A DNA stretch of 64,000 bases from the NCBI RefSeq assembly GCF_001238275.1, contig NZ_LGTB01000008.1, positions 62,001 through 126,000 on the forward strand, read 5' to 3'. Both the position numbers and the translations under genes were made by a program. Under the pieces are notes generated by a model. It was not told the DNA's origin, did no database searches, and saw nothing but the letters and a program-made list of their open reading frames with translations. Positions 45,469 through 54,342 of this stretch are shown in pieces. This DNA is from Bradyrhizobium viridifuturi. Its GTDB lineage: Bacteria; Pseudomonadota; Alphaproteobacteria; Rhizobiales; Xanthobacteraceae. The stretch's first letter is position 1, and every line of letters begins with the position of its first letter.

Positions 45469-45828
45469 TCATTTCGTCTTTGCAAAGTATGGAACCAGCC
45501 GTCCGGCAAATTGCGTGAAGCGCGCCAAGACCTTGTCGCCGATGGCAAGGTCGTTGTCGCCATGGGCCATCATGCGAAAGCCCTCGTCGGCATCGACCAG
45601 CACGATGTTGTAAGGCACATGCGCCCGCGTCTCCGGCGTTGCGGCACGGCAGACCAGCGAGGTCGCATACACCTTCCCTGCCCCGCTCGCGCGATGTTCG
45701 GCGAGATCGGTCGCGCCGCAGGCGGCGCAGAAGCTGCGGCGGAAATATTGCCGCGCGCCGCAGGCGTTGCAGGTCTGATAGACGATGGCTTCCGCGCCCT
45801 TGGTCCAGTCAGCGATCGGTCCGCTCAT
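45469..45828 (-). CDS. DUF35 OB-fold / Zn-ribbon protein (partner of thiolase-like protein)
   Basis: The 119-residue protein has a rubredoxin-like Zn ribbon at its N-terminus (YQTCNACGARQYFRRSFCAACGATDL, four cysteines in two CxxC pairs) and a C-terminal OB-fold of ACP-binding type (GKVYATSLVCRAATPE). The start overlaps the thiolase-like stop (ATGA, 45825-45828). DUF35 proteins pair with SCP-x-like thiolases and are needed for their activity in steroid and acyl-CoA pathways; the gene order supports that here. Confidence 0.9.
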   Translation of the reverse strand: MSGPIADWTKGAEAIVYQTCNACGARQYFRRSFCAACGATDLAEHRASGAGKVYATSLVCRAATPETRAHVPYNIVLVDADEGFRMMAHGDNDLAIGDKVLARFTQFAGRLVPYFAKTK

Positions 45829-46961
45829 CGCACGCGCTCCAGGAACATGCTGACATGCGAGGACAGCACGCCGCCGTCGCCGTGCAGCAGCGCGACCGAG
45901 GCGTCGCGCACCTGACGGTTTTCCGCGCGGCCGGTCATCTGCAGCTGGGTTTCGACCAGATGCGCCATCGCGCCGCCGACGCCGCAATGGCCATAGCTGA
46001 GCAATCCGCCATGGGTGTTGAGCGGCATCTCGCCATCCCCGTTGAAATAGCCGGCGCGCACCCGCGCCGCCGCCTCGCCGCGTCCGGCGAGGCCGAGATC
46101 CTCCAGCAGCATCGCCAGCGTGATCGTGAAGCTGTCGTAGACCGCGGCGTAACGCACGTCCGAGATCGCAATGCCAGCCGCCTGCTTCGCTTTCGAGATC
46201 GAAATCTCCGCACCGAGCTCGCTCAATGCGGGCGCGGCCGTGACGTGCTGATGGGTGTGCGCCTGGGCGCAGCCGCGGACGCGGATCCGCCGGTCCCCGG
46301 TCGGCTCGCGGCTCACCACGCAGGCGGCGCCGCCGTCCGACACCGGACAGCAGTCGAGCAGCTTGAGCGGCATCGCCACCGGCTTCGAAGCCATCACGTC
46401 GGCAACCGTGATCGGCTCGTGGAACTGGGCGCCGGGATGCGTCAGCGCATGCTTGCGCATCAAGACGGCGAACTCGGCCAGGTCCTCCTGCGTGAGGCCA
46501 TATTCATGCATGTAGCGGGTCGCGACCAGGCCGTAATAGGCCGGGATCGTCGGCCCCAGCGTCACCTCATAGTCGGGATGCCCGACCTGGGCCAGCGCCT
46601 GGATCGAGGCGTCGCGGCTCTGTCCGGTCAGCCGGTTCTCGCCGCCGACCACCAGCACGTGCTTGGCCACGCCGGCATCGACGAGCTGATGCGCCAGCAT
46701 GGTCATGGCAAGCCCGGTGGCGCCGCCGACCTGCACGGCATGGGCGTAGGACGGCCGAATGCCGAAATGCTCGGCGAACACGGTGGCCAGCATGATGTGC
46801 GGCGACACCGTAGAGTAGCCGCACAGAATGCCGTCGATGTCGGATCGCTTCAGCCCGGCATCCGTGATCGCAAGCTCGGCCGCCTTGCTCATCAGGTCGA
46901 GCGAGGATGAGCCCTCATGCTTGCCGTAGGATGTGAGGCCAACGCCGGTGACGAAGCTCAT
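45825..46961 (-). CDS. SCP-x-like thiolase / acetyl-CoA acetyltransferase family protein
   Basis: The 378-residue protein starts MSFVTGVGLTSYGKHEGSSS. It is a thiolase-fold protein of the lipid-transfer (SCP-x) branch, with VQVGGATGLAMTMLAHQLV at the usual nucleophile region, where the canonical cysteine is replaced (VGGATG), and the C-terminal SYGHCGVGGAMAHLVETQLQ. Loss of the nucleophile with retention of the C-terminal Cys/His region is common in this branch, which forms complexes with DUF35 proteins and may be an aldolase or retro-aldolase rather than a thiolase. It leads the DUF35 gene by translational overlap. Confidence 0.87.
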   Translation of the reverse strand: MSFVTGVGLTSYGKHEGSSSLDLMSKAAELAITDAGLKRSDIDGILCGYSTVSPHIMLATVFAEHFGIRPSYAHAVQVGGATGLAMTMLAHQLVDAGVAKHVLVVGGENRLTGQSRDASIQALAQVGHPDYEVTLGPTIPAYYGLVATRYMHEYGLTQEDLAEFAVLMRKHALTHPGAQFHEPITVADVMASKPVAMPLKLLDCCPVSDGGAACVVSREPTGDRRIRVRGCAQAHTHQHVTAAPALSELGAEISISKAKQAAGIAISDVRYAAVYDSFTITLAMLLEDLGLAGRGEAAARVRAGYFNGDGEMPLNTHGGLLSYGHCGVGGAMAHLVETQLQMTGRAENRQVRDASVALLHGDGGVLSSHVSMFLERVR

Positions 46962-46981
46962 GGTGTCCCTACCCTCTCCCC

Positions 46982-47024
46982 CGTCATTCCGGGCCTGCGC
47001 CTTGCGGCGCATCCCGGAATGACG
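46982..47024. repeat. Palindromic repeat, cgtcattccggg family (copy 1)
   Basis: cgtcattccggg at the left and cccggaatgacg at the right are exact reverse complements around a short gcgcc/ggcgc loop. A larger relative is at 63201-63281. Confidence 0.8.
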
Positions 47025-47048
47025 AGCGGAGATATCTCGCGCTGATCA

Positions 47049-48215
47049 TCAATACGACTTCGGAAGGCCGAGCACCTTCTCACCGATGAAGCTGAGGATG
47101 AGTTGCGGGCTGATTGGCGCGATGCGCGGGATCAGCGACTCCCGCAGGTAGCGCTCGACGTGGTACTCCTTGGCATAGCCGAAGCCACCATGGGTCATCA
47201 CCGCCTGCTCGCAGGCGTGGAAGCCGGCTTCCGCCGCGAGATATTTCGCCGAGTTCGCCGCGGGGCCGCACGGCAGGTTCTGGTCATACTGCCAACCGGC
47301 GCGCAGCACCATCAGCCAGGCCGCCTCGAGCTCCATCCAGCACTTCGCCAACGGATGCTGGATCGCCTGGTTCATGCCGATCGGGCGATTGAACACGATG
47401 CGGCCCTTTGCATATTCCGACGCCCGCTTCAGCGCGATCTGGCCGAGGCCGACCGCTTCGGCCGCGATCAGGATGCGCTCGGGGTTCATGCCGTGCAGGA
47501 TGTATTCGAAGCCGCGGCCCTCTTCGCCGATGCGGTCTTCGACCGGGATCTCGAAATTCTCGAAGAACAGCTCGTTGGAGTCGACCGGCTTGCGGCCCAT
47601 CTTCTCGATCTCATGCACGGTGACGCGCTTGCGGTCGAAATCGGTATAGAACAGGCTCAGCCCATGGGTCGGGCTGCGCACCTCCTCCAGCGGCGTGGTG
47701 CGGGCGAGCAGCAGGATCTTGTTGGCGACCTGCGCGGTCGAGATCCACACCTTCTGGCCGTTGACGATGTACTTGTCGCCCTGCCGCACGGCGCGCGTCT
47801 TGAGCTGCGTGGTGTTGAGGCCCGTGTTGGGTTCGGTCACAGCGAAACAGGACTTGTCGCGGCCGTCGATGATCGGCGGCAGCATGCGCTGGCACTGTTC
47901 CTTGGTGCCGAACACCACCACCGGATTGAGTCCGAACACGTTCATGTGCACGGCCGAGGCGCCGGACATGCCGGCGCCGGATTCCGAGATCGTTCGCATC
48001 ATGATCGCGGCATCGGTGATGCCGAGCCCGGAGCCGCCATATTCCTCGGGGATACAGATGCCGAGCCAGCCGGCATCCGCGAGCGCGCGGTGGAAGTCGG
48101 CCGGATAGCCGCCCTCCTTGTCCTTCTTCAGCCAGTAGGCTTCGTCAAAGCGCGAGCAGATTTTTGCCACCGCGTCGCGGATCGATTCCTGGTTGGCGGA
48201 GAGTGTGAAATCCAT
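47049..48215 (-). CDS. Acyl-CoA dehydrogenase family protein
   Basis: The 388-residue flavoenzyme starts MDFTLSANQESIRDAVAKIC. CFAVTEPNTGLNTTQLKTRA is the FAD/substrate motif, TEPxTGxxT rather than the more usual TEPGAGSD, and VMTHGGFGYAKEYHVERYLRE is the C-terminal signature. No glutamate is obvious in the position used by short-chain members, so the catalytic base may be elsewhere. It lies between the CaiB CoA-transferase and SCP-x-like genes. Substrate unknown; aromatic or branched acyl-CoA is plausible. Confidence 0.87.
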   Translation of the reverse strand: MDFTLSANQESIRDAVAKICSRFDEAYWLKKDKEGGYPADFHRALADAGWLGICIPEEYGGSGLGITDAAIMMRTISESGAGMSGASAVHMNVFGLNPVVVFGTKEQCQRMLPPIIDGRDKSCFAVTEPNTGLNTTQLKTRAVRQGDKYIVNGQKVWISTAQVANKILLLARTTPLEEVRSPTHGLSLFYTDFDRKRVTVHEIEKMGRKPVDSNELFFENFEIPVEDRIGEEGRGFEYILHGMNPERILIAAEAVGLGQIALKRASEYAKGRIVFNRPIGMNQAIQHPLAKCWMELEAAWLMVLRAGWQYDQNLPCGPAANSAKYLAAEAGFHACEQAVMTHGGFGYAKEYHVERYLRESLIPRIAPISPQLILSFIGEKVLGLPKSY

Positions 48216-48226
48216 CTGTCGTGCTC

Positions 48227-49426
48227 CTATGCCTGCACTGCTTTGGCCACGCCGTCGCGCAGCATCGCCGCGATCTCCTCGGCGGAGAAACCCGCTTCCC
48301 GCAGAATTTCCACGCTGTGTTCGCCGAGCCGCGGTGCCAGCCGGCTCGGCTCGACCTTGGTCTCCGACCAGCGCGCCGACGGCGTCATGCTGCGGATGCG
48401 GCCCTCGGTCGGATGATCGATCACGGGGAAGACACCGGTCGCAACCATATGCGGGTCCTCGAGCAGGCTCTCGAGATCGTGCATCGGCATCACGGGCACG
48501 TCGGCCTTCTCGAGGATTGCGTTCCATTCGGCCGTGGTCTTGGTCTCAAGAATGCGCGCGAGCTCGGCATAGACGACATCGATGTTGGTGGCGCGGCCGG
48601 CGAAGGTGGCGAATTTCGGATCGCTGCGCAGATCGTCGCGCCCGGTCGCCTTGAAGAAATTCTCCCACTGCTTGTCGTTGTAGACGATCACGCAGATATA
48701 GCCGTCCAGCGTCTTGTACGGCCGCCGGTCCGGCGAGAGGTGGCGCGCATAGCCGCCCTTGTCGAGCGGAGGATCGTAAGTGAGCCCGCCCATGTGATCG
48801 CCCATGACGAAGCCGGCCATGGTCTCGAACATCGGGATGTCGACGCGCTGGCCCTGCCCGGTGCGGTCGCGATGCACGAGGCTCGCGCAGATCGCGCCGA
48901 CCGCGGTGAGGCCGACGATGCGATCGACCAGCGCGTTCGGCACGTAGCGCGGCACGCCGTCCGAGGTCTGCGCCATCAGCGCCGGCAGCGCGGTGGCGCC
49001 CTGGATCAGATCGTCATAGGCGGGCTTCGCCGCATAGGGCCCGTCCTGGCCGAAGCCGAACACGCCGGCATAGATCAGCCGCGGATTTACCTTGGCGACG
49101 ACGTCGTAGCCGAGCTGCAGCCGCGCCATCGCCTGCGGCCGCACATTGTAGACCAGCACGTCGGCCTTCGCGATCAGCCGCAGCACGGCCTCGCGCCCCG
49201 CCGGCTTCTTCAGGTCGAGGCAGATCGAACGCTTGCTGCGGTTGGTGTTGAGGAACACCGGGCCCATGCCGGGATGCCGGGTCGGACCGATCTGCCGCGT
49301 CACGTCGCCGTCGGGCGATTCCACCTTGATGACGTCGGCGCCGTAATCGCCGAGCATCTGCGTGGCGTAGGGTCCCATCAGCACGGTCGTCATGTCGACG
49401 ACCTTGATACCCTGCAATGGTCCCAT
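48227..49426 (-). CDS. CaiB/BaiF family CoA-transferase
   Basis: The 399-residue protein begins MGPLQGIKVVDMTTVLMGPY. VIKVESPDGDVTRQ, NRSKRSICLDLKKPAGRE and VQNVRP-like NVRPQAMARLQLGYD are class III CoA-transferase motifs. The catalytic Asp is expected in the DDLIQGATALPAL region (PAYDDLIQG). It moves CoA from a donor thioester to an acid. Eleven bases separate it from the acyl-CoA dehydrogenase gene, so it activates the substrate of this acyl-CoA block. Confidence 0.92.
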   Translation of the reverse strand: MGPLQGIKVVDMTTVLMGPYATQMLGDYGADVIKVESPDGDVTRQIGPTRHPGMGPVFLNTNRSKRSICLDLKKPAGREAVLRLIAKADVLVYNVRPQAMARLQLGYDVVAKVNPRLIYAGVFGFGQDGPYAAKPAYDDLIQGATALPALMAQTSDGVPRYVPNALVDRIVGLTAVGAICASLVHRDRTGQGQRVDIPMFETMAGFVMGDHMGGLTYDPPLDKGGYARHLSPDRRPYKTLDGYICVIVYNDKQWENFFKATGRDDLRSDPKFATFAGRATNIDVVYAELARILETKTTAEWNAILEKADVPVMPMHDLESLLEDPHMVATGVFPVIDHPTEGRIRSMTPSARWSETKVEPSRLAPRLGEHSVEILREAGFSAEEIAAMLRDGVAKAVQA

Positions 49427-49582
49427 CGTGCTGCTCGCTCCCCGGCTGTTCTGGATTGAAGCCTAGTAACGGGAGGTTTTCTCGGAGATCAAGCTGCGCC
49501 GGGCGTATGGGCGTATGCGCGGTGGCGGCCGGCGGTTTCCGCGAAACGGAACGCGTGCATTCCATCAGAGCCGGCGGAGGGT

Positions 49583-49617
49583 GGGCACGGCGCACGCGCC
49601 CTTGCCCATCCTACCGG
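49583..49617. repeat. Fragment of an intergenic repeat
   Basis: ggtgggcacggcgcacgcgcccttgcccatcctac resembles a gtgggcacggcg...gcccaycctac palindromic repeat common in Bradyrhizobium spacers. It overlaps the end of the small coiled-coil gene. The rest of 49427-49610 shows nothing clear. Confidence 0.45.
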
Positions 49618-49814
49618 CCACCAGTCATCACCTCGCGCGCCTTCAGGAGCTTCTCCAGTTCCGCGTTCTGCTGCTCGAGCCGCTCGGCGATGCGCTCCTC
49701 GACTTCGGCGCCGGCAGCGCCTGCGGCCTGCTCGATCAGCTGCCTGATATTGTCCCGGAGGATCGCGATGCGATCGTTCACTTCCGACAGCGACAGAGAC
49801 GTCTCGATTCCCAT
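49611..49814 (-). CDS. Small coiled-coil protein (67 aa)
   Basis: The protein begins MGIETSLSLSEVNDRIAILR and is almost all helix, with heptad-like spacing and an acidic-basic stretch (EVEERIAERLEQQNAELEKLL) typical of a coiled coil. A GGGAGA ribosome site precedes the ATG. It is probably a dimer or a short adaptor. No family or function recognised. Confidence 0.65.
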   Translation of the reverse strand: MGIETSLSLSEVNDRIAILRDNIRQLIEQAAGAAGAEVEERIAERLEQQNAELEKLLKAREVMTGGR

Positions 49815-49958
49815 GGTCCGTTCTCCCGGTGACTGGGCGCAGGCAGCTTAGCGCGACGGGAGGCGGCGGCCTATCCCTTAACGGCTCCAGCGACCCCAAT
49901 CCCTACTGTGCATGGGGTTGTTTTCGATATTTTCGATTCAACCCGGCCTCACCGCGCC

Positions 49959-51497
49959 CTAGCCCATGCCTTTGGCCATCATCTCCCGCAGCGCGGTCTT
50001 CAGCACCTTGCCGTAATTGTTCTTCGGCAAGGCATCGAGATAGACGTAGCGTTTCGGCCGCTTGAAGCGGGCAATCGAGGCAAGGCAATGCGCATCGAGC
50101 CTGCCGTTGTCGGCGATGGCGCCATCCTCCAGCACGACGCAGGCGACCACGATCTCGCCCCATTCCGGATCCGGCACACCGATCGCCGAGACCTCGCGGA
50201 CGTCTGGATGCGTCAGCAGGGCTTCCTCGACCTCGCGCGGATAGATATTGGTGCCGCCGGAGATGATCACATCCTTGGAGCGGTCTGACAGCGTCAGGAA
50301 GCCGTCGGCGTCGAGCCGGCCGACATCGCCGGTGCGTAGCCAGCCGTCCTTCAGCGTCTCCGCATTGGCCTTCGGATTGTTCCAGTAGCCGAGCATCACG
50401 GTTAAGCCCTTGACCTCGATCTCGCCGGTCTCGCCGGCGGGCAGCGGCTTGCCGTCCTTGCCGGTGATGCGCACGGTGACGACGCTCTGCGCGGTGCCGA
50501 CCGAGGCCAGCCGTTCGAGATAGCGCGGGTGATCGCTCTGCCCATGCCATTCGCGCGACAGCGCCGTGATGGTCATCGGCGACTCGCCCTGGCCGTAGAT
50601 CTGCACGAAGCGCAGGCCCATCGTCGCCATCGCATCTCTGATGTCGACCGTGTACATCGGCCCGCCGCCATAGATAATGGTGCGCAGCCCCTCGCCGTTC
50701 TCGCCACGCTTCTTGGCGGCATCGACCAGTCGGCGCACCATGGTGGGCGCCGCGAACATCACGACATTGTCGAGCTGCCGGCCGAGGTTGAGCACCTCGT
50801 CCGGGTCGAAGCCGCCGGTTTCGGGAACGACGTGGCGGCCGCCCATGCGGACATGCGGAAAATTGTAGAGACCCGCGCCATGGGAGATCGGCGCGGCATA
50901 GAGCGAGGCATCGTTGGGCGTCGCCGGATCGACGTCGGCGAGATAGCACAGCGACATCGCAAGCAGATTGCCGTGGCTCAGCATCACGCCCTTGGGACGG
51001 CCTGTGGTGCCGGATGTATAAAACAGCCAGGCGAGATCGTTGCTCTCGCGCGGCAGCGGCTCGGGCGCGCCCTCGCCGCTTCGCATCGCCCTGTACGCGG
51101 CGCTGTCGACCGACAGCATGGTCATGCCGGCGGGGCAGTCGTCCCGGGCTTCCGTCAGCGCGCCGACCGTGTCATCGGAGACGAAAGCGAGTTTTGCGCC
51201 ACCATTGCCGCAGATCCACGCCACCTCGCGGCCGTGCAGCTTGGCATTGATCGGGATCGCCACTGCGCCGATCCACCAGATGCCGTAGAGGCATTCGAGA
51301 TATTGCGTGCAATTACCGGCAAACAGCGCGACGCGGTCGCCGGCGGCAACCCCGTGATCGCGCGCCAGCGCCGCCCCGATCGAGGCGGCGCGGCGGGCGA
51401 AGGTCGCGTAGTCGGCGTCGAGATCAAAGCCGGTCAGCAGCGCCGGCGCATCGGGACGCGCCCGCGCCGTCGCTGCCAGCCATTCGGCAATGTTCAA
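49959..51497 (-). CDS. AMP-dependent acyl-CoA synthetase (fatty-acid / long-chain CoA-ligase-like)
   Basis: The 512-residue ligase has LFYTSGTTGRPKGVMLSHGNL, the IYGQGESP adenylation motif, GDVGRLDADGFLTLSDRSKDVIISGGTNIYPREVE and the C-terminal lysine in PKNNYGKVLK. I propose a TTG start at 51497 (TTG-AAC-ATT-GCC-GAA, giving MNIAEWLAATARARPDAPA): it sits one base after the stop of the upstream thiolase, implying coupling; an ATG 48 bases upstream would lie inside that gene. It activates the acid feeding the thiolase/CoA-transferase block. The acid is unknown. Confidence 0.88.
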   Translation of the reverse strand: MNIAEWLAATARARPDAPALLTGFDLDADYATFARRAASIGAALARDHGVAAGDRVALFAGNCTQYLECLYGIWWIGAVAIPINAKLHGREVAWICGNGGAKLAFVSDDTVGALTEARDDCPAGMTMLSVDSAAYRAMRSGEGAPEPLPRESNDLAWLFYTSGTTGRPKGVMLSHGNLLAMSLCYLADVDPATPNDASLYAAPISHGAGLYNFPHVRMGGRHVVPETGGFDPDEVLNLGRQLDNVVMFAAPTMVRRLVDAAKKRGENGEGLRTIIYGGGPMYTVDIRDAMATMGLRFVQIYGQGESPMTITALSREWHGQSDHPRYLERLASVGTAQSVVTVRITGKDGKPLPAGETGEIEVKGLTVMLGYWNNPKANAETLKDGWLRTGDVGRLDADGFLTLSDRSKDVIISGGTNIYPREVEEALLTHPDVREVSAIGVPDPEWGEIVVACVVLEDGAIADNGRLDAHCLASIARFKRPKRYVYLDALPKNNYGKVLKTALREMMAKGMG

Positions 51498-51498
51498 G

Positions 51499-52670
51499 CT
51501 ACTTCGCCGGCTCGAGGATCGAGACGTAGTTGGCGACCGCAGCACCGCCCATGTTGAAGATGCCGCCGATCTGGGCGTTCTTGAGCTGCATGCCCTCGGG
51601 CGCCTGCCCTGCGAGCTGCATCGCGCTCATCACGTGCATGGAGACGCCGGTGGCGCCGATCGGATGGCCCTTGGCCTTGAGACCGCCGGACGGATTGACC
51701 GGCAGCTTGCCGTCCTTCTGGGTCCAACCTTCCTTGATGGCGCGCGCACCCTGCCCCTTCGGCGTCAGACCCATCGCTTCATATTCGATCAGCTCGGCGA
51801 CCGTGAAGCAGTCGTGGGTTTCGACAAAGGACAGATCGGAGAGCTTCAGGCCAGCCTTGTCCAGCGCACGCTGCCAGGCAACGGTGCAGCCTTCGAACTG
51901 CAGGATGTCGCGCTTGGACATCGGCAGGAAATCCTGTGCATGCGCGGTCGCGCGGATGTTCACCGCCTTGCCCATGGTCCTGGCGGTCTCGGCATCGGTT
52001 AGCACCAGCGCGGCGGCGCCATCCGACACCAGCGAGCAATCGGTGCGCTTCAAGGGGCCGGCGACATAGGGGTTCTTCTCGCTCTCGGCGCGGCAGAACT
52101 CGAAGCCGAAATCCTTGCGCATCTGCGCATAGGGATTGGCGACGCCGTTCTTGTGGTTCTTCGCCGCGATCATCGCCAGCGCGTCCGACTGGTCGCCGTA
52201 TTTCTGGAAATAGGACTGCGCGATCTTGCCGAACACGCCCGCGAAGCCGCCGACCGTGTCGCCGTCCTCGGGCAGATACGATGCCTTCAGGAGGTTCTTG
52301 CCGATCTCCGGCCCCGGCGTCTTGGTCATCTGCTCGACGCCGACCACCAGCACGATCTTGGCAGCGCCGGCCTCGATGGCGCGAATGCCTGATGCACGGC
52401 GGCTGAACCGGTGGCGCAGGCGTTCTCGACCCGGGTGGTCGGCTTGAAGCGCAGCGCCGGATTGGCCTGCAGCACCAGGGAAGCCGTGAAATCCTGTGGC
52501 GAGAAGCCGGCGTTGAAATGGCCGAGCATGATCTCGTCGACGTCGGACGCGGCAATGCCGGCATCGGCGAGCGCCTCATTGGCGACCTTGACCACGAGAC
52601 CCTCGACGGTCTCCGCGTCGAACTTTCCGAATGGCGTGTGCGCCCAACCCACGATGCTGGCTGCTGTCAT
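51499..52670 (-). pseudogene. Acetyl-CoA acetyltransferase (thiolase), one apparent missing base
   Basis: The start at 52670 (MTAASIVGWAHTPFGKFDAE) has GGGAGA upstream. RVENACATGSAAVHQ carries the active-site cysteine, and ATHDCFTVAELIEYEAM-type and GGLKAKGHPIGATGVSMHV segments follow. Near 52388 the minus-strand sequence caggcattcgcgcc needs one extra base to read QAIRAIEAGAAKIVLVVGVEQM; the loss of one base splits the gene into two overlapping frames. The restored protein is about 390 residues. It is the final cleavage step in the acyl-CoA block, upstream of the CoA ligase. Confidence 0.88.
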
Positions 52671-52714
52671 GGCCGTATCTCCCTGTTCCTGTTCGGGAGT
52701 TATGTAGCGTATCT

Positions 52715-53365
52715 TCAGGTGGGTTTCAGCGTTTTCATCGCCTTGGCGCACATGGCGGTTATGCCCGCCCAGTTGCCGGCGCGGATATCGGCCGCCGGGC
52801 ACAGCCAGGAGCCGCCGACCGCCAGCACGTTCGGCTCGGCAAGCCAGGTCGCCGCATTGGCCTCACCAATCCCGCCGGTCGGGCAGACCCTGACATGCGG
52901 GAATGGGCCGGCCAAGGCGCGCAGTGCCTTGATACCGCCGGCCTGCTCGGCGGGGAAGAATTTGACGACGTCGAAGCCGTGGGCCAGCGCCTGCATCAGC
53001 TCGGAGGCGGTCGCAATCCCCGGCGCGAACGGCAGCTTGCTGGCAGCGACCGCCTTCAGCAGCTCGGGCGTCGCCCCCGGGCTGATGCCGAATTTGGCAC
53101 CGAGCGCCTCGGCGCGGGCCAGATCGTCGGCATTGAGGATGGTGCCGATCCCGACCACCGCGTCGGGCACCTCGGTGATGATGGCCTTGGCCGCATCGGC
53201 CGCGACCGCCGTACGCAGCGTCACCTCCAGCGTCCGCACGCCTCCCGCGACCAACGCCCTCGCGAGGGGTACGGCGTCCTCGAGCCGCTCGATGGTCAGC
53301 ACCGGGATCACGGTGGCCTGGCGGATCAGCTCGGCGATCCGGTCCTGCTTTGATGTCGTCGTCAT
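52715..53365 (-). CDS. eda: 2-dehydro-3-deoxy-phosphogluconate (KDPG/KDPGal) aldolase
   Basis: The 216-residue class I aldolase starts MTTTSKQDRIAELIRQATVI. VIPVLTIERLEDAVPLA, RTLEVTLRT (catalytic Glu) and the Schiff-base lysine in GFDVVKFFPAEQAGG mark the KDPG aldolase family. It splits a 2-keto-3-deoxy-6-phospho sugar acid into pyruvate and glyceraldehyde-3-phosphate. Its start overlaps the kinase stop (ATGA, 53362-53365), so the kinase product is handed directly to it. Confidence 0.93.
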   Translation of the reverse strand: MTTTSKQDRIAELIRQATVIPVLTIERLEDAVPLARALVAGGVRTLEVTLRTAVAADAAKAIITEVPDAVVGIGTILNADDLARAEALGAKFGISPGATPELLKAVAASKLPFAPGIATASELMQALAHGFDVVKFFPAEQAGGIKALRALAGPFPHVRVCPTGGIGEANAATWLAEPNVLAVGGSWLCPAADIRAGNWAGITAMCAKAMKTLKPT

Positions 53366-54318
53366 TGCGAGGCCTTGCGGGATGGTGGGGGACGAGGCGC
53401 CTTCTTCGGCGGCATGGCGTAGCGCGGAATGATCGCACCGGGATAGCACACCACGACGCCGGCCAGACGGTGACCGGCGCGCGCCGCCTCGGGAGGCTCA
53501 GCACCACCGAGCCGCGCAGCAAGATAGGCCGCGGCGAAACTGTCGCCGGCCGCCGTGGTATCGACCACCGGCTTGATGAGCGGCTCCGCCCTCACCTCGT
53601 TCGTCCCTGCGTGGGAGCGCACGATGCAGGCGGGCTCGGCGAGCTTCAGCACGACCTCGGGGCTCGAGATGCCAGCGAGCAGCGCCGTGTTGCTCTCGCC
53701 GGGATAGAGCGGCGCCAAGTCTTCGGTCGAAGCCAGCACGATATCGGCGGTCTCAAACGCACTGCTGAACACCTTCCGCGCGATAGTCAGATCCGGCCAG
53801 CCGCGGGCGCGGAAATTGGTGTCGAACGCGAAACGCGTGCCCAGGAGCCGCGCCCGCGTCAGCGCCGCCATCAGCCGCTCGCGTCCCTCCTCGCGCAGGA
53901 TCGAGAGCGAGATCGCAGAGAGATAGACGAGGTCGTACGTCGCGAGCGAGTTCAGGAGATCTTCCGTCTCGGGCAGGTCCATCAGCTCGCGGGCGGCGGC
54001 GCTGTCGCGCCAGTGGAAGAACCGCCGCTCGCCCTTGTCGTCGGTCTGGATCATATAGAGCCCGGGCAGCCTGCCCGCCAATCGCGCGACATGCTTGGTC
54101 CCGATGCCTTCCGCCGCCCAGCCGGCGATCATCTCATCACTGAGCGCGTCGTCGCCGACCGCCGTGATGTAATCGATGTGGACACCGAGCCGGGACAGAT
54201 AGACCGCCGTGTTCAGCGTGTCGCCGCCATAGAAGCGCGAATACAATCCACCAAGCTGCCCGCCCGGCGCCTGGCGCAGTTCGATCATGCATTCGCCGAT
54301 GCTGGCAACCCTGGTCAT
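53362..54318 (-). CDS. kdgK: 2-keto-3-deoxygluconate kinase (PfkB/ribokinase family)
   Basis: The 318-residue sugar kinase has FYGGDTLNTAVYLSRLG (substrate-binding Gly-Gly-Asp-Asn-like region), FDTNFRARGWPD (KDG kinase signature) and the C-terminal catalytic DTTAAGDSFAAAYLA. It phosphorylates a 2-keto-3-deoxy sugar acid for the aldolase encoded immediately downstream. Other PfkB kinases share the fold, but FDTNFRxxxW and the aldolase partner make KDG the best guess. Confidence 0.92.
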   Translation of the reverse strand: MTRVASIGECMIELRQAPGGQLGGLYSRFYGGDTLNTAVYLSRLGVHIDYITAVGDDALSDEMIAGWAAEGIGTKHVARLAGRLPGLYMIQTDDKGERRFFHWRDSAAARELMDLPETEDLLNSLATYDLVYLSAISLSILREEGRERLMAALTRARLLGTRFAFDTNFRARGWPDLTIARKVFSSAFETADIVLASTEDLAPLYPGESNTALLAGISSPEVVLKLAEPACIVRSHAGTNEVRAEPLIKPVVDTTAAGDSFAAAYLAARLGGAEPPEAARAGHRLAGVVVCYPGAIIPRYAMPPKKAPRPPPSRKASQ

Positions 54319-54342
54319 CCCAAGACCTGTGAGCCTGCCGAG

